Origin: an uncultured Clostridium sp.
GTDB lineage: Bacteria > Bacillota > Clostridia > Oscillospirales > Acutalibacteraceae
Length of the DNA: 64,000 nucleotides
Reading direction: 5' to 3'
Assembly (NCBI GenBank): GCA_934717555.1
Contig: CAKUYY010000002.1
Location: 62,001-126,000, forward strand
The notes below the pieces were generated by a model. It ran no database searches. It saw nothing but the letters and a program-made list of their open reading frames with translations, and was not told the DNA's origin. Positions 55,249-63,593 of the stretch are shown here, in pieces (positions within the stretch are counted from its first letter, which is position 1; each line of letters starts with the position of its first letter). The position numbers were made by a program, and so were the translations under genes.

Positions 55249-56328
55249 ATGAATATACACAAGCTTAACCTGTCTATTTCTGAATTTTCTAAAAAGATAA
55301 AATCGAACGCTGCTTATTACAAGGAAAATTGGATGGAACGCAAGGAACGAAAGGAATACTATCAGTCATTTACCAAGGAAAAAATTTTGTCTATGACAGA
55401 AGAAGATTTCTTAGAGTATATCAGCAAGCTTTGGTCTATGCTCATTTGGGGAAATAAAAAATATGTGGCAGATAAGTTGATTGCTGATAACGGTTTTCAT
55501 ACTATCAAGAAGCATTTAGCAGAGCTGTTGTATGGAGATAACCCGATTGAAAAACGTTGGGACATGTTTCTGAAATCGATTAAAGGTCTGGGGCCCGCTA
55601 CAATCAGCGAATTGCTTACCTATGCGAACCCTCAAGAATATGTAATCTTTAATAAAACCACAATTTTATGTTTTGGATACCTCGATATTCCCGATATGCC
55701 CAAATATAATTACCAATATACTGGGAAAAAGTACGTTAAAGTTTGCGAAATCGCCAAGGAAATCGCAGAAAAGCTTAAGAACTCGGGTGTAGAGGATTAT
55801 GATCTTTTAGCGGTTGATTATTTTATGTGGGACGAAATTTTACCACTTGCAGAAAAGAAATCTTCAGAAGGTTCTGGTGCCCCTATAAAAAAAAGGCCTG
55901 TTTCTATGAATGAATCGAAATCTCTACATGATGAAATCAAAGAGAAACTGGTTGCCATTGGTGAGCTTCTCGGATTTGATAGCCGATCTGAGGTGAAAAT
56001 TACCACGGGTGCGGTTGTGGACGCTGTTTGGGAAGCCAAAATTGGCAATATGGGCAAAGCGATCTATGTCTTTGAAGTGCAGTCCAAAGGTTCGATTGAC
56101 AGCCTTATCCTAAATTTAAGAAAAGCGCAAAGCAATGCGGCGGTACAAGCAGTGGTAGCCGTAGCGGATGAAGAACAGCTCGCCCAAATTATTCGTGAAA
56201 GCATAGGGGTCATTGATGAAAAATCTTTGCGCACCTGGGATTCTGAAGATGTTTTAGCGGTCTATGATTCTCTCGTGAGGGCCCATGAATCGATTAATAA
56301 ATTGGCTTTGGTACCGGAAAGTTTTTAG
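55249..56328 (+). CDS. accessory protein with HhH-like and PD-(D/E)xK-like motifs
   Basis: A 359-residue protein I cannot name. In the first half, SIKGLGPATISELLTYANPQEYVIFNK near residue 110 looks like a helix-hairpin-helix DNA-binding or glycosylase-like motif. In the second half, GAVVDAVWEAK near 253 followed by AIYVFEVQSKGS near 275 looks like a PD-(D/E)xK nuclease core in the form D...E-x-Q-x-K. It begins two bases after hsdR behind GGAGGCATAATC, so it belongs to the RM operon. Its AT-rich base use differs from hsdR. An accessory restriction nuclease is possible. Confidence 0.6.
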   Translation: MNIHKLNLSISEFSKKIKSNAAYYKENWMERKERKEYYQSFTKEKILSMTEEDFLEYISKLWSMLIWGNKKYVADKLIADNGFHTIKKHLAELLYGDNPIEKRWDMFLKSIKGLGPATISELLTYANPQEYVIFNKTTILCFGYLDIPDMPKYNYQYTGKKYVKVCEIAKEIAEKLKNSGVEDYDLLAVDYFMWDEILPLAEKKSSEGSGAPIKKRPVSMNESKSLHDEIKEKLVAIGELLGFDSRSEVKITTGAVVDAVWEAKIGNMGKAIYVFEVQSKGSIDSLILNLRKAQSNAAVQAVVAVADEEQLAQIIRESIGVIDEKSLRTWDSEDVLAVYDSLVRAHESINKLALVPESF

Positions 56329-56561
56329 TGTAAGAGATAGAAAATATAATATGTGCTGTGCATTGTATATCGAATGGACAGTTTATACATACATTTTCTT
56401 TTATTTAGTTGGAAAGTTGATCCTGTGATTTTCTTTACAGAAAGTTCGTAATCACTCTGCTATGTCAATTTGCTTATGGCAGGATAGCCTTAGTGCTGAG
56501 AATATTTTTCTTTTTGCTGTGTATAGCCTTTTTCCGTCTGTGTGCCACTATGGTACCCCGG
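56329..56561. other. right end of the element, no gene seen
   Basis: An AT-rich stretch with no supported ORF, no terminator of note and no repeat of the left inverted repeat. It ends at the right core. Confidence 0.5.
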
Positions 56562-56567
56562 TAGGTA
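56562..56567 (+). other. right attachment core of the element
   Basis: TAGGTA, identical to 44133-44138. Cutting and joining at this hexamer keeps the cotJC reading frame. Confidence 0.8.
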
Positions 56568-56998
56568 CAGAGGAACTGGCACATCTGGAAATGATAGGGG
56601 CTATTGTGCATCAGTTAACCAAAGATTTGACCATGGAAGAGATTAAAAAAGGCGGGTTTGACGCTTACTTTGTGGATCATACCACTGGCGTTTATCCCAG
56701 TGCCGCCAATGGAACCCCATTTAACGCGTTTTGCCTCGCGGTAAAAGGGGATGTCATCACCGACATCCATGAAGATATGGCTGCCGAGCAGAAAGCACGG
56801 ACCACCTATGATAATATCCTGCGCTTTACTGATGACCCGGACGTCAAGGATGCTATCCGCTTCTTGAGAGAACGGGAAGTGGTACATTATCAGAGATTCG
56901 GTGAAGGTCTGCGGATTGCTACCGATAAGATGGACAGCAAGAACTTTTACGCCATGAATCCAAGTTTTGACAGAGGCTGTAAAGAAAAACAAAATTAA
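56562..56998 (+). CDS. cotJC: cotJC, C-terminal part (remainder of the interrupted gene)
   Basis: From TAGGTA onward the frame reads GTEELAHLEMIGAIVHQL and follows CotJC to its end, with the remaining manganese ligands: Glu65 and His68 in EELAHLE, the later AEQKAR glutamate and the VVHYQRF histidine. No start codon or ribosome binding site lies at the break; the open frame before it is element DNA. Only joining to 43952-44138 gives a full enzyme. The tail (FDRGCKEKQN) is slightly longer than usual. A strong terminator follows, so the whole cotJABC operon should end here after excision. Confidence 0.93.
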
Positions 56999-57013
56999 CA
57001 AAGATATCTGCAA

Positions 57014-57057
57014 AAAACAGGGTTGGAGACCAGTTTTCTGGTCTCCAACCCTGTTTT
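57014..57057 (+). terminator. terminator of the cotJ operon
   Basis: AAAACAGGGTTGGAGACCAG and its perfect complement with a TTTT loop and T-rich end. Confidence 0.92.
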
Positions 57058-57253
57058 ATTTAAAATCATTAAAGTAATTTTGTTCTTGAATAAAAATTTT
57101 CAAAATGGTGGAACTCATATCGTTTTATATGGTTGATGAAAGCTTAGTTTAAAAATCCTTACAGGCCGGATACCATGTGACCGGATCCCTCAGAAGATCG
57201 TTTTATGAATAGGGATGACCGGAATCAAAAATTGAGAGAAAAGAGGGAGAATT

Positions 57254-58468
57254 ATGAAAAAAATTTTGTCCTGCTTATTGTTGATGATATTGGTGACAGG
57301 AATGACTGCCTGCCAGGATGGGAGATTCGGGAACGCCTACATAGAAGGGCGGGATCAGCAGTATATGTATACTGACCTGTTATTTCATAGCCAAAATATA
57401 ACGGAAACAAAAGAGGGATATTACTTTTTGGTGGATTCCTATCTTTTCTTTGCGGATAAAAACACCTTAGAGGTATCGCCTCTTTGCAAGAAACCCGGCT
57501 GTCTGCATGAAAAAGAAACAGATCTCAGTCAAACCTGGCGCTGCGACGCTTATTATTTTAGCGATTATGGGCAAGATTTCCTCACCAGCTACGATGGATA
57601 TTTATATATCAAGGTGGGACGAGATCAGATGGGAAGAGACCTGCCTTCCGGAGGACTGATGAAAGTATCCCTGGATGGAACGGAAAAAACTTTAGTCAAT
57701 GAGTTTAAAAGGGAGGCGGAGATATGTGCCTTGCACAGGGGGACTGTATATTATGCTTCTCCTGCATATCATACAAAAACTGCCAACTACACCATACGCG
57801 CGGTAGAACTGGGACGTCCGGAGACGCAACGGATCCTGTATGAAGGACATAAAGAATACGGAAGTATCCAGAATCTATTATGTTATGGGGATTATTTATA
57901 CTTTCGGGAAGATTATAAAGAAGGGGAAGAAAACCGAATCGATATCCAATCCATTAACCTAAAAACAGAAGAGGCCAAACTGCTGGAACCCGAGGGAGAA
58001 GGCGTACCGATAAGCTTGGAGGGGATTTTTCAGGATCAGATTTATTATACCAGGCCAGACGAGCATGAAACGGGCCAATATCATTGGAAACATATGAATT
58101 TAGACGGAAGCAATCCACAAGATTGGACGACAGCTCCCATAGGACAGAAACTATATGCGGATACCGAATATTTTTATCTATATACCTCCTGGGTGTTTCT
58201 GGAATCCAGACAAGACCCTACCTTATTGATGCTGGACAAGGAAGGAAATCAATTGGGAAACTTTTCGTTTGATCAAATTCCGGGAAGAGTGTCAGATTTT
58301 ATTCCCGGAGGAAAGGATTATTTCTTCCTGATTTCCCAAGAGGAAGATAACTCCAAGCATTTTTATGCGGTTGATAAACAGGAGATGGCGCGAACGGGAC
58401 AAGGTATCCCCAAAGAACTATTCCAGGTGGGAGAGATTGTAAACGGGTATGCCGATCTGCCTCTTTAA
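57254..58468 (+). CDS. lipoprotein with repeated beta-strand domain (paralogue 1)
   Basis: A 404-residue protein with a signal peptide and lipobox (LLLMILVTGMTAC), so it is probably fixed to the outer face of the membrane. It has repeated beta-propeller-like strands (YYFLVDSYLFFADKNTLEVSP, LYIKVGRDQMGR). A conserved cysteine set LCKKPGCLHEKET, then WRCDAYYF, may bind a metal or form disulfides. Clostridial lipoproteins with C-KP-C-H patterns are numerous and without known function. It is followed by a paralogue. Confidence 0.7.
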   Translation: MKKILSCLLLMILVTGMTACQDGRFGNAYIEGRDQQYMYTDLLFHSQNITETKEGYYFLVDSYLFFADKNTLEVSPLCKKPGCLHEKETDLSQTWRCDAYYFSDYGQDFLTSYDGYLYIKVGRDQMGRDLPSGGLMKVSLDGTEKTLVNEFKREAEICALHRGTVYYASPAYHTKTANYTIRAVELGRPETQRILYEGHKEYGSIQNLLCYGDYLYFREDYKEGEENRIDIQSINLKTEEAKLLEPEGEGVPISLEGIFQDQIYYTRPDEHETGQYHWKHMNLDGSNPQDWTTAPIGQKLYADTEYFYLYTSWVFLESRQDPTLLMLDKEGNQLGNFSFDQIPGRVSDFIPGGKDYFFLISQEEDNSKHFYAVDKQEMARTGQGIPKELFQVGEIVNGYADLPL

Positions 58469-58694
58469 TGCGTCCCATTTTGGAAAAGAAAATTGTCTAT
58501 TATGCCCAAAATAGGATGTAGGGATATCAATTGTAATTTCCACACATTTATCTCCTGAAAGACTTAGGACGAATACAGGAAATCAAGGGAAAAAAGAAGA
58601 AAACTGAGCCAGATGAAAGGAGATCAGATCGGATCGGATAATTATCAAATAGACGATAACAAAAGGAGAAATCATGGAGAAAAGAGGGAGCGTT

Positions 58695-59915
58695 ATGAAA
58701 AAATTCTTGGCCTGCCTGTTGTTTGCCGTGCTGGCAATCGGGATAGCCGCGTGTCAGAAAGGGAATTTTGGGGATACCTATATAGAGGGACAGGATCAAC
58801 AATATATGTATACGGATCTTTTTTATAGTACGCAGAAAATGACGGAATCCGAAGAAGGGTACTATTTTCTGCACCAAAATTACCTGTTTTTCGCCGACCG
58901 GGATACTTTAGCGGTGTCGCCATTCTGCGATAAACCCGGCTGTTTACATGAAAAGGAAACAGAGACTTCCAAAACATGGAAATGTAACGCTTATTATTTT
59001 ACATACAATGATGATTTTATCGCGAGTTGGGGAGATGACCTTTATATCAAGGTGGAATCCGATCAAATGGGGAGGCGCCTATCCAAGGGAGGCTTGATGC
59101 GGATATCCAAAGACGGTATGGAAAAGACCCTTGTATGCGAGTTTCAGGAACTGCCCGGTAGCTCTAACGCCCTGCATAGGGGGAAATTCTATTACGCTTC
59201 TAAGGAAGTGAATCAGAAGTTAAGTGCCAATTATAATATTCATGAAGTGGATCTTCAGAATGGAGGGAGCGACCGAGTTTTATATCATGGAGAAAAGGAA
59301 AGCGGTTGTATTCCCCAGTTGCTGTGTTACGGAAATCATCTTTATTTCAAGGAAAGCTATGTAAAAGATGAAAAAAGCTGTGTTGATGTGAAAGAAATCA
59401 ATTTACGAACCGGCGAAATAACGGAATTAAAGCCGGAAGGAGAAGAAAAGGAGTTCTCTTTACGGGGAGTATTCCACGACCGAATTTATTATACCAGCAC
59501 CAACTCCTATGAAACTGGCCAGTGGGACTGGAAATCTATGAATCTGGATCAAAGCGACCGGCAGGAATGGTTTTCCACCCCGGAAGAACAGCTCTTATAC
59601 GCCGATACTAGGTATTTCTATCTCTATACCCCTCGGGTGTATCTGGCGGGTTCGGAAAAAGAACCGTCTTTATCCATGTTGGATCAAGATGGCGACCGGA
59701 TAGGAGGTTGTGATTTAAGCGCGGTAGAGGGAATTTTGATAGACTTTATACCGGGCGGGGAACAAAATTTCTTTCTTATTTCCGTTGACGACGACTATCT
59801 TTATCATTATTATGTGGTGGATAAGGAAGAAATGGCCCAAACTGGACAAGGGAAGCTGAGGGAATTTTTCCAGCCGGGGAATATCGTATCCGGTGTCAGC
59901 GATCTTCCAATTTAG
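58695..59915 (+). CDS. lipoprotein (paralogue 2 of the tandem pair)
   Basis: A 406-residue tandem copy of the gene before it, with lipobox AIGIAAC and the same cysteine set (FCDKPGCLHEKETE, WKCNAYYF). The two share YIEGQDQQYMYTDL-like starts, LYIKVESDQMGRRL-like blocks and endings with GVSDLPI versus GYADLPL. The ATG at 58695 follows GAGGGAGCG. Differences over much of the length point to an old duplication. It lies beyond the right end of the cotJC element and is not part of it. Confidence 0.7.
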   Translation: MKKFLACLLFAVLAIGIAACQKGNFGDTYIEGQDQQYMYTDLFYSTQKMTESEEGYYFLHQNYLFFADRDTLAVSPFCDKPGCLHEKETETSKTWKCNAYYFTYNDDFIASWGDDLYIKVESDQMGRRLSKGGLMRISKDGMEKTLVCEFQELPGSSNALHRGKFYYASKEVNQKLSANYNIHEVDLQNGGSDRVLYHGEKESGCIPQLLCYGNHLYFKESYVKDEKSCVDVKEINLRTGEITELKPEGEEKEFSLRGVFHDRIYYTSTNSYETGQWDWKSMNLDQSDRQEWFSTPEEQLLYADTRYFYLYTPRVYLAGSEKEPSLSMLDQDGDRIGGCDLSAVEGILIDFIPGGEQNFFLISVDDDYLYHYYVVDKEEMAQTGQGKLREFFQPGNIVSGVSDLPI

Positions 59916-60018
59916 ATAAGAATAAAATTTTGACCTCCTCTTTTGAGACAAGGAACTGTTTTTAGGCCATATAGATTCATTTAAAGCCATCTACCATTTA
60001 GTTATGAATTGTTTAATA

Positions 60019-60071
60019 AAAACACCGGCATTCTGAAAGGCTGAACTGCCTTCCCGAACGCCGGTGTTTTT
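60019..60071. terminator. bidirectional terminator
   Basis: AAAACACCGGC and GCCGGTGTTTT with an inner paired part, between the lipoprotein and the convergent aldolase gene. Confidence 0.85.
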
Positions 60072-60139
60072 ATGATTTGATTGAGCAAGTTGCCCTGATA
60101 TTCTGGTCTTGCAATAACTCTCTTGACCCTAGTTAAAAA

Positions 60140-61003
60140 TTAAGCCTTATTCATAGAACCAAACAGTTCCATCTTTTCCTTTACGGTAGCCTTGATGGCT
60201 TCAAAGCCGGGGGCTAGCAGTTTACGGGGATCGAAGCCCTTGCCCTGCTGGTCTTTGCCTTCCTCGATATATTTGCGGGTAGCGGCGGCAAAGCTCAGCT
60301 GGCACTCGGTATTTACATTGATTTTGGATACGCCCAGGGAGATAGCCTTTTTGATCATATCTTCCGGGATACCGGTACCGCCATGCAGAACCAGGGGCAT
60401 AGCGCCGGTCAGCTGCTGAACAGCATCCAGAGTCTCAAAGCTCAGGCCCTGCCAATTTTCCGGATATTTGCCATGGATGTTGCCGATACCGGCGGCCAGC
60501 ATGGTAACGCCCAGATCAGCGATCATTTTGCACTCTTTGGGATCAGCGCATTCGCCGGCGCCGATCACGCCGTCTTCCTCGCCGCCGATAGAGCCAACCT
60601 CGGCTTCCAGGGAGAGGCCCTTTTCTTTGGTGAGAGCAACCAGCTCTTTGGTCTTTTCCACATTTTCCTCAATGGGATAATGAGAACCGTCAAACATGAC
60701 GGAAGAGAAACCAGCCTCGATGCACTTGAGGCAGCCTTCATAGCTGCCGTGATCCAGGTGCAGGGCAACTGGAACGGTGATATTCAGTTCTTCCAGCATA
60801 CCGTTTACCATACCCACAACGGTTTTGTAGCCGCACATATATTTTCCAGCGCCTTCAGAAACACCCAGGATAACCGGGGAATTGAGCTCCTGTGCGGTCA
60901 ACAGGATTGCCTTGGTCCATTCCAGGTTATTGATGTTGAATTGGCCTACTGCATAGTGGCCTTCTTTTGCTTTGGTCAGCATTTCTTTTGCAGATACTAG
61001 CAT
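60140..61003 (-). CDS. fba: class II fructose-bisphosphate aldolase
   Basis: This zinc enzyme splits fructose-1,6-bisphosphate in glycolysis. The 287 residues have VGQFNINNLEW, the metal-binding HLDHGSYEG and AEVGSIGGEEDG, and the phosphate-binding MPLVLHGGTGIP and INVNTECQ. ATG at 61003 follows GGAGGAACG. The closest relatives could also be tagatose-bisphosphate aldolases, but no galactitol genes are near. It is monocistronic, with a hairpin at the start of its transcript. Confidence 0.92.
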   Translation of the reverse strand: MLVSAKEMLTKAKEGHYAVGQFNINNLEWTKAILLTAQELNSPVILGVSEGAGKYMCGYKTVVGMVNGMLEELNITVPVALHLDHGSYEGCLKCIEAGFSSVMFDGSHYPIEENVEKTKELVALTKEKGLSLEAEVGSIGGEEDGVIGAGECADPKECKMIADLGVTMLAAGIGNIHGKYPENWQGLSFETLDAVQQLTGAMPLVLHGGTGIPEDMIKKAISLGVSKINVNTECQLSFAAATRKYIEEGKDQQGKGFDPRKLLAPGFEAIKATVKEKMELFGSMNKA

Positions 61004-61076
61004 ATTGAACGTTCCTCCAATTTCATCTGGCACATTGATTTTGGACTTTCTTTTTACCTGTACCTTAGTAAAAAGT

Positions 61077-61101
61077 ACGCCGTTTTTTGTAGAAACGGCG
61101 T
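61077..61101 (-). promoter_or_regulatory. hairpin in the aldolase 5' leader
   Basis: ACGCCGTTT and AAACGGCGT, followed on the minus strand by ACTTTTTAC, about 12 bases after the predicted start site. It may stabilise the 5' end or act as an attenuator. Confidence 0.5.
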
Positions 61102-61119
61102 CTCGCTTCCAATGAAATT

Positions 61120-61148
61120 ATTATACTCTATGAAATCTCAAAAAGCAA
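61120..61148 (-). promoter_or_regulatory. promoter of the aldolase gene
   Basis: On the minus strand: TTGCTT, exactly 17 bases, TATAAT. Confidence 0.6.
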
Positions 61149-61464
61149 GGGAAGCGTATAGGGAAAGAATCAAGTTATGAAAGGGAAACATAAATAGGAA
61201 GAGATCGTTAAAAAGGGTTATGAAATTGGAGACTTTTCAAATGCTTCAGGAACGGGAAACATAATAGGATCTTGTTTCTATACAATATATAAGAAGAAAT
61301 AGAGTGATAAAAGAAAAATCATGTTCATAATTTATTCGGATATCATTTGCTTAACTTTCATACCCTTTTCAAACAATTATCACGTAGGGGCTTTAGGATA
61401 AAGACAACAAAAGAAAACAACCCCATAAGTAAAATAAAGAATAGACATTTAGGAGGAATCGACC

Positions 61465-62847
61465 ATGTTTGATCATAACAATCCAAATTCTCAAGATAAC
61501 TTCCAACCCAATGTGAATGGGGAATATCATTTTGCTAACCCGTACGTACAGTCCGGCCAGAATCAGCAGTCCTATGTGCCTCCTGTACAAAATAATTTTC
61601 AAGTTCCCGGCAAACCGCCTAAGGCTCCCAAAGAAAAGAAAAAAAGTTTCTTAACCCGCAAATCAGCGGCGTTACTATTGGCCTTTTGCGTCTTGGCTTC
61701 CGCAGGCATGGGGATTGGGGGAGGCATGCTGGGCTACCAATTGAGCCGTGACAATACTCCAACTTCCACAACGTCCAATAATACAACAAATGCACAACAG
61801 ATGTCTAACCAGACCACTACTCCGGAAGGGGAGCTGACAGTGGAGCAGATTGCGGCGAAAGCAGCGGATTCTGTGGTGGAGATTACTACAGAAGGAGTAT
61901 CCACTGACAGCGCTATGAGGCAAGTGATTACGCAAGGGGCTGGCAGCGGTGTGATTCTTTCAGAGGACGGAAAAATTGTTACCAATAACCATGTGATAGA
62001 CGGGGCAAGCAAGATTACCGTTACGCTAAAAAACGGCGAAAGCTACGATGCTACCTTAGTTGGAACAGATTCGGAGACTGATGTGGCCCTGTTAAAAATC
62101 AATGCTACAGGCTTGACTCCGGCAGAAATGGGCGATTCCGATTCATTGCAGGTAGGAGAAACAGCGGTAGCAATTGGAAATCCACTGGGGCAGTTGGGTG
62201 GTACGGTCACAAACGGTATTATCAGTGCTTTAGACCGTGATATTACATTGGAAGACCAGACCATGACACTACTGCAGACGAACGCGGCCATCAATCCTGG
62301 AAATTCCGGAGGAGGCCTGTTTAATGGGCAAGGCCAGCTCATTGGCGTGGTTGTAGCGAAATCTTCCGGGGAAAATGTGGAAGGACTTGGATTTGCTATT
62401 CCTGTCAATAAGGTGCAAAAAGTAGTAGACCAATTGTCTGAATATGGCTATGTCAAAGGGAGAGTGGCACTTGGCGTTTCACTGGTAGATATCACTACCG
62501 AACAGCAGGCGTTGATGTATCAAGTACCCCAATTGGGCGTTTATATCTGGCAGGTAACAGAGGGCGGGTCCGCTCAAGAAGCAGGATTACAGCAAGGTGA
62601 CTGTATCCAGGCGATTGATGAGACCAAAGTCTCCACTGCCACGGAAGTCAAAGAAATTTTACAGCAACATCAGGTGGGAGATACCATCGCAATACAGGTA
62701 TTGCGCAATGGACAGACAGGGACGGTGAATGTCACCCTAAAAGAATCTATTCCTACCAGTGTTAATCAAAATACCAATACCAACAATGGAGGAGGCCTCT
62801 TCGGAGGATTTGGCTCCAACCAAAACAATGATGGTTTTGGTTTCTAA
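61465..62847 (+). CDS. HtrA-type S1C serine protease with PDZ domain
   Basis: A 460-residue membrane-anchored protease that handles misfolded envelope proteins. It has an N-terminal polar tail rich in asparagine, one membrane helix (SAALLLAFCVLASAGMGIGGGMLGY) and the trypsin-like domain with the triad His in TNNHVIDG, Asp in TDVALLKI and Ser in NPGNSGGGL. A PDZ domain follows (GVYIWQVTEGGSAQEAGLQQGD). The tail is rich in glycine and asparagine. ATG at 61465 follows AGGAGG. Its target may be linked to the export functions of the window, but that is not shown. Confidence 0.93.
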   Translation: MFDHNNPNSQDNFQPNVNGEYHFANPYVQSGQNQQSYVPPVQNNFQVPGKPPKAPKEKKKSFLTRKSAALLLAFCVLASAGMGIGGGMLGYQLSRDNTPTSTTSNNTTNAQQMSNQTTTPEGELTVEQIAAKAADSVVEITTEGVSTDSAMRQVITQGAGSGVILSEDGKIVTNNHVIDGASKITVTLKNGESYDATLVGTDSETDVALLKINATGLTPAEMGDSDSLQVGETAVAIGNPLGQLGGTVTNGIISALDRDITLEDQTMTLLQTNAAINPGNSGGGLFNGQGQLIGVVVAKSSGENVEGLGFAIPVNKVQKVVDQLSEYGYVKGRVALGVSLVDITTEQQALMYQVPQLGVYIWQVTEGGSAQEAGLQQGDCIQAIDETKVSTATEVKEILQQHQVGDTIAIQVLRNGQTGTVNVTLKESIPTSVNQNTNTNNGGGLFGGFGSNQNNDGFGF

Positions 62848-62864
62848 AATCTGTTTGTAAGCAA

Positions 62865-62887
62865 GGGGCTCAACTGCCAAAAGCCCC
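62865..62887 (+). terminator. weak hairpin after the HtrA-type gene
   Basis: GGGGCT and AGCCCC around 11 bases, followed by ATGTTTT. Confidence 0.5.
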
Positions 62888-62968
62888 ATGTTTTACAATA
62901 AATTCTTTCCTTTCTTTTCATTTTTTGTTTTTATCGTTTGAATGGATAGAAACAACCTCCTTTTCAGA

Positions 62969-63005
62969 GAAAAGCTGCGCGTTTGGGTCTGCGCGGCTTT
63001 TCTTT
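62969..63005 (+). terminator. second terminator after the HtrA-type gene
   Basis: AAAAGCTGCGC and GCGCGGCTTTT (one wobble) followed by CTTTTTTATTTTTTT. A 109-codon frame across it (62942-63271) is not credible. Confidence 0.8.
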
Positions 63006-63158
63006 TTTATTTTTTTCATAAAATTGGAAAAGATTTTTTTAGCATAATTAGCAGCAAAGATGTAAAAATAAACATGGACGCCGTAAAAAGGGCAAAGTTG
63101 ATTTTGTTGTTTTTACAGCGGTCCTTTTATGAAGAAATCAGAATAGGAGTGATCCAGA

Positions 63159-63335
63159 ATGAATCAGTGCCATGCGAACCGCAGCATCAAATGCAGTGTG
63201 AAACAATGCCAAAACCATTGCCAATCCGAAGACTATTGCGCTTTGGATTCTATCATGGTGGGAACCCATGAATCCAACCCCACAATGTGCCAGTGTACCG
63301 ATTGTGAATCTTTCTTGCCTAAGAAAAACAGCTAA
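63159..63335 (+). CDS. DUF1540 protein (small cysteine-rich)
   Basis: A 58-residue protein with the DUF1540 spacing of cysteines: IKCSVKQCQNHCQSEDYCALDSI then TMCQCTDCESF. These small proteins are common in spore-forming Clostridia and Bacilli and may bind zinc or other metals; some are expressed during sporulation. ATG at 63159 follows AGGAGTGATCC. It is a single gene with its own terminator. Confidence 0.85.
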   Translation: MNQCHANRSIKCSVKQCQNHCQSEDYCALDSIMVGTHESNPTMCQCTDCESFLPKKNS

Positions 63336-63344
63336 ATAAAACAA

Positions 63345-63379
63345 GGCCAGGTATCTATTGAGATACCTGGCCGTTCTTT
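63345..63379 (+). terminator. terminator of the DUF1540 gene
   Basis: GGCCAGGTATCT and its perfect complement with a four-base loop, followed by GTTCTTTT. Confidence 0.9.
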
Positions 63380-63593
63380 TATATGGAAAAACAATAGAAA
63401 CATATATAAAAGAAGCAGATAGCCGGTAAAATAAAAGTTTGGATAGATAAAGAACAAGAATTTTTCTTTAGCGGTTGCGGGATCAATTGACAGAAGGAAA
63501 ATCCCCTGTTATCCTAAAGAAAACAAAACCTTATGGGATCACTAAAGTTTTGCTGGTTTTACTTCTATCAGAATTTTGTTGGGAGGGATAGAA

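Larger units (their letters stand above)
44133..56567. mobile_element. skin-like integrative element inserted in cotJC, 12,429 bp
   Basis: The element is bounded by TAGGTA at 44133-44138 and 56562-56567. Removing one copy plus everything between restores cotJC as a 205-codon frame with the family sequence TDIG-TEELAHLE. Cargo in order: an inverted repeat, FUSC exporter, MarR regulator, DUF1801 protein, large serine recombinase, a small ORF, then hsdM-hsdS-TIR-hsdR-nuclease-like. hsdM, hsdR and the recombinase are GC-rich, while hsdS, the TIR gene and the last ORF are AT-rich, so the contents are mosaic. Excision in the mother cell is inferred from the skin/sigK and SPbeta/spsM precedents. Confidence 0.9.
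61004..61464. other. 461-base divergent region, aldolase and protease
   Basis: It holds the aldolase promoter and leader hairpin (left part). The right part is AT-rich and leads into AGGAGG before the protease start. No ORF is supported. Confidence 0.5.

Noticed and set aside
56462..56561. Reading 56462-56998 as an independent gene starting in the element
   Set aside because: The first 33 codons have no family match or RBS, and similarity begins exactly at TAGGTA. It is the 3' part of cotJC.
62942..63271. A 109-codon frame after the HtrA-type gene
   Set aside because: It crosses a strong terminator and its second half is a shadow of the DUF1540 gene, whose cysteine pattern is the real signal.
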